Translations under genes and position numbers: made by a program
NCBI GenBank assembly: GCA_022453515.1
Contig: JAJNNY010000027.1
Location: forward strand, 62,001-126,000
DNA: 64,000 bases
Direction: 5' to 3'
DNA from: Astrocystis sublimbata
Lineage: Eukaryota; Ascomycota; Sordariomycetes; Xylariales; Xylariaceae
Notes under the pieces: generated by a model
What the model saw: only the letters and a program-made list of their open reading frames with translations
Database searches by the model: none
What the model was told of the DNA's origin: nothing
In this document: piece after piece, positions 21,936 through 32,790 of the stretch
How positions within the stretch are numbered: the first letter of the stretch is position 1
How the letters are laid out: every line of letters begins with the position of its first letter

Positions 21936-23218
21936 TCAAGGCCAGAACCTTGAGCTTCCGCCGAAGGCAATGCCAAAGACGATGGCGAGGACGAGGAAGA
22001 AGGGGGCGCCTGTGAGGGTTGTTAGTGTTCTTGTCTTCCTCTTATCATGTGGGCGATCAAAGTTTCGGTTGAGAAGCAAATGTTCCAGCCACATATGTAG
22101 GGGTTCCCGGATGATAAACATACTGATACGGACGGTGGCTGAGCTCTGCGTCGGGATTACTCTACCATCCGACGTCATTACCCAGCCAGGAGGCAGATTG
22201 GACGAGCCCGAATCTGACGACGAGCCCGAGCCCGAGCCAATGCCACCAACAGGTACCTCAGCGGTCGAGGTCGAGGAGACAGCGCCGGCGACGGCCGTCG
22301 TGGTGAGTTCACCGGCGCCGTTCACGTTGCCGTTCACCGATCCACCCTCGGCCTGGATGGATTGCCAGGAGCCCGAGGTGTCACCGTAGGTGTACTTGGA
22401 GCCGGAGCTGTAGTCCGTGATCTTGATGCGCTGCACGACCATGGAGAAGGGACCCTTCGAGTAGTCTGTCGGACCCCGTGCCCAGCCGATGGTGCCCTGT
22501 GCGTTGGCCGGATCGCCGCCGGACCAGGAACCGAACTTGATCTGCATCGGAGTCTGGGGGTACTGGTTGGACTCTGCCTCGTTCGCATTCAGGGTGCGGA
22601 CAACGGTATTGCCCACGGTCCACACGATGCGATCGGTGGTCCAGTCGACGGTGTATGTGATGAACTCGCCCTGGTTGTTGACGGCAGGGTTGAACTGGCC
22701 TCTGTTATAGGTACCCGTAATGCCCTTGCCAAAGTAGTTCGTCTGCACCTCGCTGTCATCGGCGCCGAGCCACTCGTTGTCGATCTCGTCGAGACAGTCC
22801 GACTCGAAAACTAGCGAGGAGACTATGCCGGCACCAGGGGCGGCTTTCATCGTGATCTCGACTCGGCCGAACATGATGTAGAAGAGGGAGATGAGCTGGG
22901 GGGAGTCGCCGCTTTTCGAAACCGTGAAGGAGACGCCATCGGAGCCGTAACTTGGTTCACCGCCGGAGCTCGTGAACAGGTCCGAGCCACCTTGGGTGAA
23001 GTCAACATCGATTGATCTTCCCAGGGCGGGATCGGGAGGGCAGGAACCTGAGACGGTGGTCAGCTCATGGCCAGCATGCAGAGAGTTAGTTAGGTGTCAG
23101 ACTTACCGCCTTGGAGGGGGTTACACGACGAAAACGTTTGGGCCGTGGCTGGGCTGACTAGCAGGGCGGCAGTGGCAGCCAGCGTTGCCGCCACAAACGG
23201 GCGGCTCGAGAACATCAT
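21936..23218 (-). CDS. Crh-type GH16 chitin-glucan transglycosylase
   Basis: Crh enzymes cross-link chitin to beta-glucan at the cell wall. Exons 23107-23218, 22124-23047 and 21936-22009 give 369 residues. Residues 1-27 are a signal peptide (MMFSSRPFVAATLAATAALL...). Cys-rich text TFSSCNPLQGGSCPPDPALG spans intron 1. The GH16 core has FYIMFGRVEITMKAAPG and the catalytic motif DEIDNEW with Glu125 and Glu129, then NYFGKG and WSGGDPANAQGTIGWA. A Ser/Gly-rich linker precedes the conserved LPPGWVMTSDGRVIP segment. With the best donor (GTATGT at 22123) the protein ends in a hydrophobic segment APFFLVLAIVFGIAFGG. A different donor phase would open another frame to 21728 with a Ser-rich tail and a GPI-like end (see findings). 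The upstream region has a CT-rich tract and a TATATA at 23455-23460. Confidence 0.88.
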
Positions 23219-25494
23219 GATTCGAATGCCGTCGGATAGCAGCAAGGAATGCAAAATGATGCACGGAAGTCCGCAGTTCCTATGCAGGTCCGAGGTCGTG
23301 GATTGTAAGACCTGTATCGAAGGGCTGATCAAATGTCTGACCGCACAGATGCCAAGATCCAATCGGCAATGAGTGAGAGAGTGAGGCAGAGAGGAAAAGA
23401 GAGAAAAGGTCCAACTTGAGGTCCCAAAACCCTGGTCGAGTGTCGAGTAGGAGGTATATACACACAATGTCCCACGCACTTGGATTGCACAGCAGCAACG
23501 ATGATGATTGATGATGGGGAGAGTTCAGGAACAATGCAGTTGGTTAAGTATGGACCAAAAGTACAGAAAGTGCTACGTAGCCACAGCTTCTGGCATGAAC
23601 CGTGGGACCGTCGTTGGTCGGATGGGGAAGGTCAGGGAAAAGCTGAAGCAGGTTATAGTAGTAATGCGTAGACGTAGACGAGCACCTCCCACCAACCACC
23701 GCGTTTTTGGCAGTGCCCTCCCGAACGGATCTACATAGTACAGGCCACCGATCCATCGATGATGTATTCATCTAACGACAAACGCTAGCAGATGCCTCGT
23801 CATTACCCTCGCTCGCCTCGTACCCTAATTAATCAATTAATACCCTGCCCTGCGATAGAGACTGCGTAACCAGGGTGACAGCAGATTGCAACAGGATCGA
23901 CCCATACTACTATTTACCACTTGCAGTCTGTATTCTGTCAAACTCTGCTCTAACTTACTCTCAGGAGTTAGAACGTGAGAATACGGACCTAAAAGAGTTG
24001 GCTAGATCCAGATTGCGTCTCGTGCTGTAAGCTGTGAGCTTTGCTGTAAGCTTGGGCTTCACTGTGGCATGGCTAGGTAGTATGTGATTGGAGTTGGCCC
24101 GCTGTAGGCCGCTGCTGGCTGCCAGAGCTCCCATGTGTGATGGCATCGGTTGTTGCGACCCGACGCTCGTTGCTGCGCAGCAACTGGACCATCGCACCCC
24201 ACCGCGCCCACTACGCGCGCGAACCCCTGCTCGAAGCTGCCCTCGAATGACACCGGACCAGATCCGAGAGTGGCTGGCGCCGCCAACGCTAATGACCAAC
24301 TAGCTTAGCGTCGCTACCGGACAGCGCAGTTGGTGCTCTCAGTAAATCGCGTGGCTGGCGACGGGAGGCAGTGACTAAAGACAATGGTATGGGAGCATAC
24401 GGATCCTGCAACGAAATATGTCACCATTTGATGGTCATGGTGCCCACTGAAACCTCCAAGCTTTTGTTCAGACATCGTATTCGAGTGGCTGTGGACTATT
24501 ACTCGCGACAATGAGATCCAGTGGGGCAGAATCTCGTAGATTCGACAGCCGCTTTCCGAGGAGCATGGTACTTACATACCTACATACATCCATTAGCAAC
24601 AAAGGCACGCAGCGGGTGTTCCGGCCGCTTGCAGGAGGACCCTGAAAATCACATGCAGCCATACCCGAGCATATGGAACTTTGATGTGACAGCTCGCAAT
24701 CATTAATTCGTGCCATACCCCTGAAAGATGCGTGTCTGTCTCTTTCAACACTAACAATGGATGGCAAGCCATCTTGGAGTTTCTTGGACCCTGAGCACCT
24801 CAATGCTGCAATCAGAGTGGCTGTATATTCTACCGGGCTAGTATCAGAATTGATTGTGTTTCATTTCGATGACTTCGATGCTGCTTACTTGCATTGGCGA
24901 TGGTGAGGTATGGAGGACAGTGGCGATTATCAAAGGGATTCGGCTATAGTCTGAGGAGCACCCATAGGTACTTAACCTAATGTATTGCACTTTTGTCGCT
25001 CCCTTCACACATCTTTCTTGGTAGATCCTGGGGGTCAATGGCCTTGACACGGGCTCCCACCCACCAATCTATAAGTCAAAAATAAATGTCACGAATTGCA
25101 TAGCAAGCGGCACGCCCATCTCAGCAAAGGATGCCTTATCGTCGAAACTGTGGGAGCAATTATCCTCAGTTCAATTGCTTGCGGTCCACTCCGGCGGGCC
25201 TGAGGGATGACTGCTATGACTATGTCCTGGATCCTTGGCAATGATGCTTAAATGGTGATAGAAGATGGAAACTTGTCCAACTCAAACAATAGTTTGTAAA
25301 CATGTCTAAGATCGTGGGAAAGCGATGAGCTACATTCCTTGTGATAGCACAGACGTCCCGGACGTGCCCTGATTCCATCACGATGGTCCGGCTGTATACA
25401 TGACCTGGTTTGTGGGTATATCCCGGACTCCTTCGGTTCGATAATCCTGAATAAATCGGCCAATTTCATAAGCAACCAGTGCCGACGGGCAGTC
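23219..25494. other. Intergenic crh - putative membrane gene
   Basis: The crh promoter occupies the left side: a purine-rich tract at 23370-23409 (CT-rich on the gene's strand) and TATATA at 23455-23460. The remainder to 25494 has no open frame with recognisable features; frames at 23961-24299 and 24468-24803 (-) look random. Confidence 0.5.
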
Positions 25495-26890
25495 CTAGAC
25501 CGTCCGCGACGTATTCTGGCATTCCGTACGGTAGTTTGGTTCGTCCTGTCTCTGCCCCTGGGCGGTATACTCCGGAAACCAGACTCTCGTCATCAGCCCC
25601 CAGGAGGAGGGCAAGCTCTCGGGTCTGGTAGAGGACAAAGAGATGTCCGACAGCCTAGAGCTTGGAGCACGGCTTGGGACAGGGCTCCAAAACCTGAAAA
25701 TGAGACTGTCCGGAGTGGACAGCACGGAAGTATCATCATCATCATCCTTGACTTGGCAGTCTGAACCCATCGAGCCACCAAAACTCGACCTGCTCCCGTG
25801 TAGTGACGTGGGTGCAATATCCGTAGTAGCGGAATATTGATCATCTATATCTGACCCCCACCGCCAAGGAAGAAGGCAGGGGGCGCCGCCCATAGATAGA
25901 CGAGAGCAGTCCTCAATTATCCATAACATGAAGGCAATGATCACGGGAGCATATTCCAAGACTGGGATAAAGAGATATCGTGGCCGGGTCACGGTAATGA
26001 TGGCAAGGACGTAGTGCATGGAAATCGTGATCAATACATAAAAAAGTCTGCAACAACATTTATTAGCTCTGTCTGCAGTGAGAATTCAATGTGTGTAATA
26101 GGATCCAGAACCTACGGAGTTGTGGTGCTTGGGTTGGTCGCCACATGAACCATTGTAGAAAAACAGAACAGGCTGAGAGTGCTGCCCAGAGACATTGACT
26201 TAGTTAACCTCTGCGGATGCTGACAATAAGTGGTCGACCTACAGGCAAACAGAAAAGACATTTTCACGACAAGTAGCCGTGAAAAGGATAGCAGCGCCCA
26301 TCATAATCACTTTGGAGATGATCCTGATTGGTTCGTTCATTGTAGAGGGCGTATTTATGATGTGATGGTCTTGGTAGGGTGACATATAGCAATGATATAG
26401 ATGCCAACGCACCAGAATATACGTTCCTCGGGTGAATGATACCAAGGAAGCTTAGTTATAAAGAAAGTTGAAACAAACAATGCGAATTCAGAAGAGGTCG
26501 CAACAAATAGTTGAGACGGCTAAGGCAACACATTGTCCGCTCGAGACGCAGCTACCCCGAACAATATAAGGCGAACGAACGAGTACGAGGCAATCCGTGG
26601 TTTACGCCTACACACCCATACATGCGCAGTCCGGATCATACGGGCTAACTATACCTGCCATCTAGCGATAGACAGCCCGGCATCCTGCGCTGCTGCCCAA
26701 CGCATGCTCTGACTACAGTGAGGCGTGCTGCCGAGGAGTCAGGTGGGGGAAAAGGACCTTGTAGGAGGACCATGTAGTTCAGCCTACGGTGTGTTACTAA
26801 GTTAGTGGTTGCCTCGTTCATGTTTTTTTCAGGCAACCTTGGTAGCCTTACAGTCCGCCATCTGTATTGGCCGGCTTGTTCGGCTGGCAT
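25495..26890 (-). CDS. Probable multi-exon membrane protein, unrecognised
   Basis: I do not recognise a family. Several minus-strand segments with strongly membrane-like text lie in order and can be spliced. Near 26497-26416 an exon after TTAG reads QLFVATSSEFALFVSTFF then ITKLPWYHSPEERIFW. A GTGCGT donor could join it to IISKVIMMGAAILFTAT (about 26320-26270). Next comes MSLGSTLSLFCFLQWFMW (about 26192-26125). The last exon (to 25495) starts RLFYVLITISMHYVLAII and continues with LEYAPVIIAFMLWIIEDC, followed by an acidic, Ser-rich cytoplasmic-looking tail of about 120 residues. The layout of several hydrophobic segments plus a polar tail suggests a multi-pass receptor- or transporter-like protein. 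A possible first exon with MPAEQAGQYRWRT starts at 26890. The middle introns are not settled. It could also be a decayed gene. Confidence 0.4.
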
Positions 26891-27548
26891 GTAACAACCG
26901 AGAGAGCTAATGCCGGCACCCCGGATTCAATTGCAGCTGGTGTGACTGAACGGTGCCCAATTACATGTTTCAAGGTCATTGACCCTAGTCAATGCTTAGG
27001 CGTGCCAGCCAAATGATTATTTCCACAACTGTTGTTGCGAACCTGAAGTAAAAGACAACGGGATAAGGTGAAAGTGCAAAATTACATTGCTATATCTACA
27101 ACACAAGCTCCTTTAAACTTACAAAACACATGCGAGGTACGATTGGATCGACAACAGACCATACCTGCTGATAAGTCATGCATAAGCTGTATATTACTAT
27201 CTGTCTAGGTATGAAGCAATCAACCTCTCTACCTCGAGGTATGCGACTCAAATAGCTCGACCAACAGCCACCCAGACCAATGCAAAGCAACGCATGCGAA
27301 ATTCCAATGCAAAAACCTGCGCGTTATCTGTGAAACTAGGCACAACAGATTGCCTTGCCAGTGGAGGCAAGGCAATCCCAACGGCGATATCCCCCAAATC
27401 AGCTGAACAGCGACAGACCGCTATAAGTGTAATGATGCAGGGATTTGCGCCGATATGATGATCCAATACAAGTTAAAAATATGTACAAGACTATAGCAAA
27501 CAGATTAATCGCTTTTGGAAGCCGGCATCAAAAATGCGATTCGGGTAC
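26891..27548. other. Intergenic before top1 3' end
   Basis: Promoter side of the putative membrane gene and 3' flank of top1. AT-rich, with no supportable gene. Confidence 0.5.
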
Positions 27549-30500
27549 CTAGAACTGCCACGAATTGTCTTCACCGACCGATTTAATGGCCCAGTGAAAC
27601 TTCTCGCGAAGGGTCTTTGAGAAGAATTTCTCAATTGGTACGTTGAATTTATTGGCAAAGACAACAGTGAGACGGGGATCGATGTAGTTCTACAACCTAT
27701 TAGCAAAGCACGTCTTGTGAAAATCCAGGTGACGGGGTGGACTTACAATCTTGGAGGTTCCAAGAGCTACCTCCTTATTACCATCTCGGTCAGCAGCCTG
27801 GAGCTCCAGGGTGCGGATGCGCTCCTCGATCTTCTTGACATTGGCTTCGATCTTGTCGACGGTAGGGGCCTTGCCCTCGGCCTCAACCTTCTTCGACTTG
27901 TTTTCTTTCTTGAACTTCTTCGCCAACTCATCGGCATCCTTCAGCCGCTCCTTGAGCTCCTTATCAGGCATGATCTTCTCGCCTCCTTCCTGGAGCTTCT
28001 GGTTGTCTTTCTCAAATTTCTTCTGTATCTTGGTGCGCTGCTCTTCAACTAGGAAAGTCTGATGTTCAAGAATCCAAGCCTCGTCAAGGTCGGCCTCCAA
28101 CTCGAAGAAAGCGGCGCCCTTCTTCTTCTTCAACTTCGAGTCGAGATCAAGCATCATCTGCTTATTGCGCCACACCTGATACTTGAGGCCTCTTATTCGG
28201 TCGCCAAGCTTCTCCATTTGTGCCTCATGGGAGGCGCCGACTGTCCGTTTGTGGTTACACAAGATGGCGACCTCTCGGTTGCAGTCATTGTACAATTTGA
28301 TCTTTTCCGCTATAGTACGGTCTTCGTTCTTTACCTCATTGAGCAGCTTCTGCATTGTGAACGAGGCGTTGTAGGTACGGAAGACTTTGGCGGTTAGCCC
28401 TGGCATGTAGTTGGAAAGGTGTTTGTTCAGCTGCGAAGTCGTAAGGCGGTCAAAGATATCGTCACCTTCCTTCTTTGGCGACTTTTTGAATACCCGGAGA
28501 TTTTTGAACACTTGACGATCAACAGTGACTTCGTCGTAGAATCTGATGCTGTCTTTACCCAAGAAATCGAAGATGACGGTGTTGGGCTCTCTGAGAGTGA
28601 CATGTTCGAATTTTAAGGAGCAACAGCCAACGGTCTCTGCTTCGTTTTCGGCATCCTTCTCGTTGCCCGCTCTCAGTGCGAACTTGTCAATGAGATAGAC
28701 AGCGGTGGCACGTTGACGATCGGCCATGGCATCGGCTTTGAGATCACGTTCGTAATCCTTGCGAATCTTGCCAATATGTTTCTTCAGCTCTCGAGCCTTC
28801 TCGAATTTCTTCAGATCGGCCTGGCCCTTGACAGTGCTTTGTGCGCCAAGCATGACATACTTGTAAGCACCGTTGATGTTTTCTTGCCACATGGCCAACC
28901 AAGTGGCCTTGTTGTCATGCTGGACAGTCTTCCATTTGTGGCCATCTGGAGGACGAGGGACCTGGGCGTCCTTCCCGATGTTGATAGTAATCTGCTCAGG
29001 AGTGACGCGTAACTTGACCTTACCAGTTTTCGGATGCTCACCACGGCCACGGAAAAGCCCAGGAGGTTCGACCCTGAAGTTGCCGACCTTCTCTTTGCGA
29101 CCATCCCATTTGCAGAACATAAAAGGTGCCTCCAATTTGTCCTTCTCGGCCTTTTCTGCGGCCTTTTCGTCCTTTGACCGAGCCTTTTTGGCTTCACTTT
29201 TGCCCTGGTAATAGTCGAAAATCCGCTGAAAGTCGAGCTTAGCGAAGTCCTTGATGTCAACTTTGTTGCCTTGTTGGTCCTTGGCCCCACCGGTGCGTTT
29301 GAGCACGTCTTTGAAATCGGTGAAAAAGTTTTTTTGGAAGACAGGATTTTCGACATTGTGCGTGGAGTTCAGCATGGCACCGAAGAAGCCCGCGACTTCT
29401 TCGGCATCGACGTGTAGATTAACAGGTTTCCCGTCATACAGAAGCTTCACGCTCTTCGGTAGAACCTCGTATTCAGGGGGGAAGAGAACGCCGTTGTGTT
29501 CAAGCTTCAGCCACTTGACACTGTCGTCTGACTTGGCCTGCTCCCACCAGCGATGTTCTTCCTCATCATCGTCTTCGGCATCGGCAGGATCCTCACTCAG
29601 TTCCTTCTTCACCTTCTTCGCTGCTGCCTTCTTGCCTGATGTTGCTGGCTCTGCTTTGACTTTGCCCTTGGGCGTGGCTTTAGCAGCAGCCTTAACAGCG
29701 GCCTTGGGAGTGGCCTTGGGAGTGGCCGTTTTGGGCTTCTTTCGCATGGGGGTGTCAGAATCGGAGTCCTCCTTTTTCACACCATTGGTTTTCGCCTTCC
29801 CATTTGTACCATTCACAGAGCGTCTTCGACCCTTTGCTCCAGCCAAGGGTTCATCATCATCATCAGACTCTTCTTTGGCGGCTTTCTTTGGAGTCGGCTT
29901 CTTTGCCAAGGCCTTGGCCTCCTTCTCAGCAGCCTTATCGATGGACTTTCGCTTGTTTACCAATTTTCTGTTCAGAGGAATATCATCATCCGAATCCTCG
30001 GCGACAGCGGTTTCCTCAGCAGCTGGAGGCAGTTTAGCCCTTATCTTGTTTTTGATGGGAACATCCGAGTCGGAGTCGTCGGCAACAGCTTTTCGCTGTC
30101 GTTTTGTCTAGGAGCTGGTTAATTTGGAGGTCGGAAGTTGAAACAGGGCCATGACAAGACCTACCGATCGCCGGGCCTCGCCGTCTGACTCGTTGTAGTT
30201 CACGTTGCCGGTAGAGGAGCGTGACTTCCGTTTGCCGTGACCATTTACGAGCGGAGCGTCGTCATCGTCGTCAATAGGACCATGGCGAATGGACAATGGA
30301 GCAGGGAGCAGCTCAACGTCAGAGTCGATGTCCATTGCTCTATCTTCGGCCTTCGAGATCTTGTCGGCGGACACTGTAGGACAAGGAGTTTAGTTCAGTA
30401 TCTGATTTGCGGCGACAGTGTGTGGGAGCTCGGGCATACGGCACAAAGCCAATGGCATGAGTGTGAGAGTGCGCAGGGCCCCCAGAGCCAGGGCTGGGAA

Positions 30501-30607
30501 GGCTCGCGAGAAAGGCTGGTAGGAATGGAAAAACGCAGGGAAGGAAGCGATCAATACCTACAGTGACCATTGGCGCGTGCCAGGGGCATATCATCGTCGG
30601 ACGACAT
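27549..30607 (-). CDS. top1: DNA topoisomerase I (type IB)
   Basis: Relaxes supercoils ahead of polymerases by a transient 3'-phosphotyrosyl nick. Four exons: 30562-30607, 30165-30373, 27747-30107 and 27549-27689, giving 918 residues. The first 85 codons come from two small acidic exons; introns are 188, 57 and 57 nt. The N-terminal third is disordered, with alternating acidic Ser/Asp clusters and Lys-rich nuclear-localisation stretches. The core begins near [23 protein letters not shown] and includes [30 protein letters not shown] and FRTYNAS. A coiled, Lys-rich linker follows. The last exon, 47 codons including the stop, restores [15 protein letters not shown] with the catalytic Tyr874 and ends SWQF. 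Without that exon the enzyme would lack its nucleophile. Divergent from atp3 across a 2.2-kb gap. Confidence 0.95.
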
Positions 30608-32790
30608 TCTCGGCGCGTAAGAGGTGGGTTGATGGATGGCGGGATGCTGCCGCAAGGGCAATCTGTGATGCTGAGCAGAGATGGTGCAATGGCGAGTTAC
30701 AGCCAGGCGGATGAAGCACGAGACGAGAGAGGTGAGCGAGGGGCGCGCAGGGAGGAAGTGGCGTCCTAGTTGGCGGTAGAAACGCCAGATGATCGATGAA
30801 GGCACGACGGGAGACAGGTGCAAAGGGTGGTGCACCACGGTGTCAACCACCCCGATCTCGATCTTGAAGAACTATAGAGGACGAGCGAGTCACTCACGGG
30901 CGAGCGAAAAGAAAGAGAAGGGGAGAGAAGAGAAGAGCGGGAGAGAAGTTGGGGTGAGAGGGCAGAGAGAAGAAGGGAAGGGGTGGAGAGGAAGGGAGCC
31001 GGAGGTGAGATTTTGAAAGGGAAAAAAAAGAAGCAACGGGTGGGCAGGCCGGATGTAGGCTGTCGAGGCAGGTACCGCAGTGAAGTATCCGGTCTTGGAG
31101 GGAGGCGGGAGGCGAGCAAGGTCTTGAAGGCTTCAAAAGTGAGGAACTGAGTCTGGCCTGGGCCCACTCACTAACAACAGCCTGGAGCACTGAGGCTAAC
31201 ACTACCTAGACCTAGGTAGGCAGATGTACCTAGGTATCTCCGTGACCGTGAATGCTCGAATGCTAACAATATGCGCTGCGCTCAACACCTGTGGTCCTGT
31301 GGAAGGCACTTACGCAATGTCCATACGCTACTAGTGAGCAAATGAGTATTTTGCTCTTCCCGTGCTAGCCACGCTGCGCGCGATGCCCGGCACACCACTT
31401 ACTAAGTAGCTATTGGCTGCAGCGCAGGTGCCGGTGGGGATGTACCAGGAAGGGGGCGACGACTCAAAGAATGAATTCTGCCGAGTGCTTACATACAGCA
31501 GCCCAAGGAATCTAAAGGTTGCTAGGCACAGCTGATGACTTACGTTTGTCGCGCAAGCGCGATACGATGCGTCTTGTCGCAGGTGGTCTTGCAGGGTTGT
31601 TGCGAGCGACAGCGCCTCGAACGCTCGGACAGCGACAGGGCTGTGAGCAGCAGCAACAAGCAGAAAGAAAGCCCGGCGTAGCAATCAATCAGTACCTGGG
31701 GCTTGGGTCTGCCAGCTGCTGGCTGCTGGTTGCTGGCTGCGCACGGCTTGGATCCCTGTGAAGAACGGGTGTAAGTGGGTCCGGGCCCGGTGGAGGAAGG
31801 GAACTTTGAAGGATGAGATGACTCGGATTGCCAGTTCTGACGCCAGGAAACGTGGTACGATCCCTACAGTCACTATATGCAGGTAGAGTAGGTACCTCGG
31901 AATCCGTGGACTGGGGTGGACACTTCCACTTCCGATGCACATAGGCTCGACAGGCAGGCCCAGCCGCCCAGGTGAGGTAAATAAAGTTAAGCCTGGCTCA
32001 GGCTGAATAGGCCGTTTTTGCTCAAACTGCCCATCCAATGCCACATAGCTCACCGTGTAGGTACTGTGACGTGCATACTGTACTACCTAAGGTAATACAT
32101 CAAGATGCATCTACAAACTATTCCTTACCTCCACTACTACGTAAGTCCGGAGCGGCAAACTTTACCTATTGCCGTGTGGATATGTTGGATTTGTAGATTG
32201 TGTCGACTGCATCATACATCTACCTCATGATACCTACCTAGGTACATATGTAGACAAGCATGGAGCCTTGAAGGGAAACTGATGAAACCCAAAACCTTGG
32301 CTTTAGGTACACAGGTGGATATTCAGCTGGTAGAAATACAGATGAATTTAATGATGTTACCAGAGGGCTACGCTGCCTCCTACAGAGGACACCTACCTGT
32401 GGCAGGTCCAAACAGCCCCCAACAACCTCACCTAGGCTCGACCTAGATACCTAGAGGTAGGTAGTGTCATGCAGCTGGCCACAGGAGGCGCTCGCCCGAC
32501 AATTTACCGTCATCCGGAAAGATGGATTGGCAGCCAAGCCGAAAGTAGCAAAGTACCTAGGTACCTTACCCAGCAAGCAACAAGGCGCCAAGCATCCAGC
32601 AGCTTTGCATTTGCAGAGCGAGAACCGAGCGGGTGAGAAGATTAACTACCGACCGACCACTCACTACACCACCCCATCCCATCACCCATCTCCAGGACCA
32701 GACCAGGCAGCCGACCAATTGATTGCGCAGCGCATCGCAATCAACAACCCATTGGTCTTCGCCGCGAACCTCCCCGTCGCCTCGCCCACC
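30608..32790. other. Divergent promoter region top1 / atp3
   Basis: 2.2 kb between two divergent housekeeping genes. The top1-proximal part (30904-31035) is a polypurine tract. TAGGTA/TACCTA motifs occur at about 31202-31236, 31889, 32086, 32235-32252, 32440-32464 and 32552-32572. The last cluster lies about 220-240 bp before the atp3 start. A signal-like open frame at 31331-31684 (-) has no ATG and is not called. Confidence 0.55.
30904..31035. repeat. Polypurine tract (CT-rich on the top1 strand)
   Basis: About 130 bp almost entirely of A and G on the plus strand, with GAGA/GGGA/GAAG units. It lies about 300-430 bp upstream of the top1 start. On the top1 strand it is pyrimidine-rich, as in many filamentous-fungal core promoters, but it is unusually long. 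Confidence 0.75.

Noticed and set aside
25435..25446. GGTTCGATAATCC, similar to a tRNA B box
   Set aside because: The spacing inside the box is wrong and no A box or cloverleaf can be drawn upstream. No tRNA was found anywhere by eye.
29251..30111. Ser-rich 286-residue plus-strand frame opposite topoisomerase I
   Set aside because: The complement of Asp/Lys-rich coding sequence naturally reads Ser/Phe/Leu-rich; the top1 model on the other strand is certain.
31331..31684. Minus-strand open frame with a signal-peptide-like start (LLRRAFFLLVAAAHS)
   Set aside because: The first codon is TTG, not ATG, no splice-supported upstream exon is visible, and the rest has no family features.
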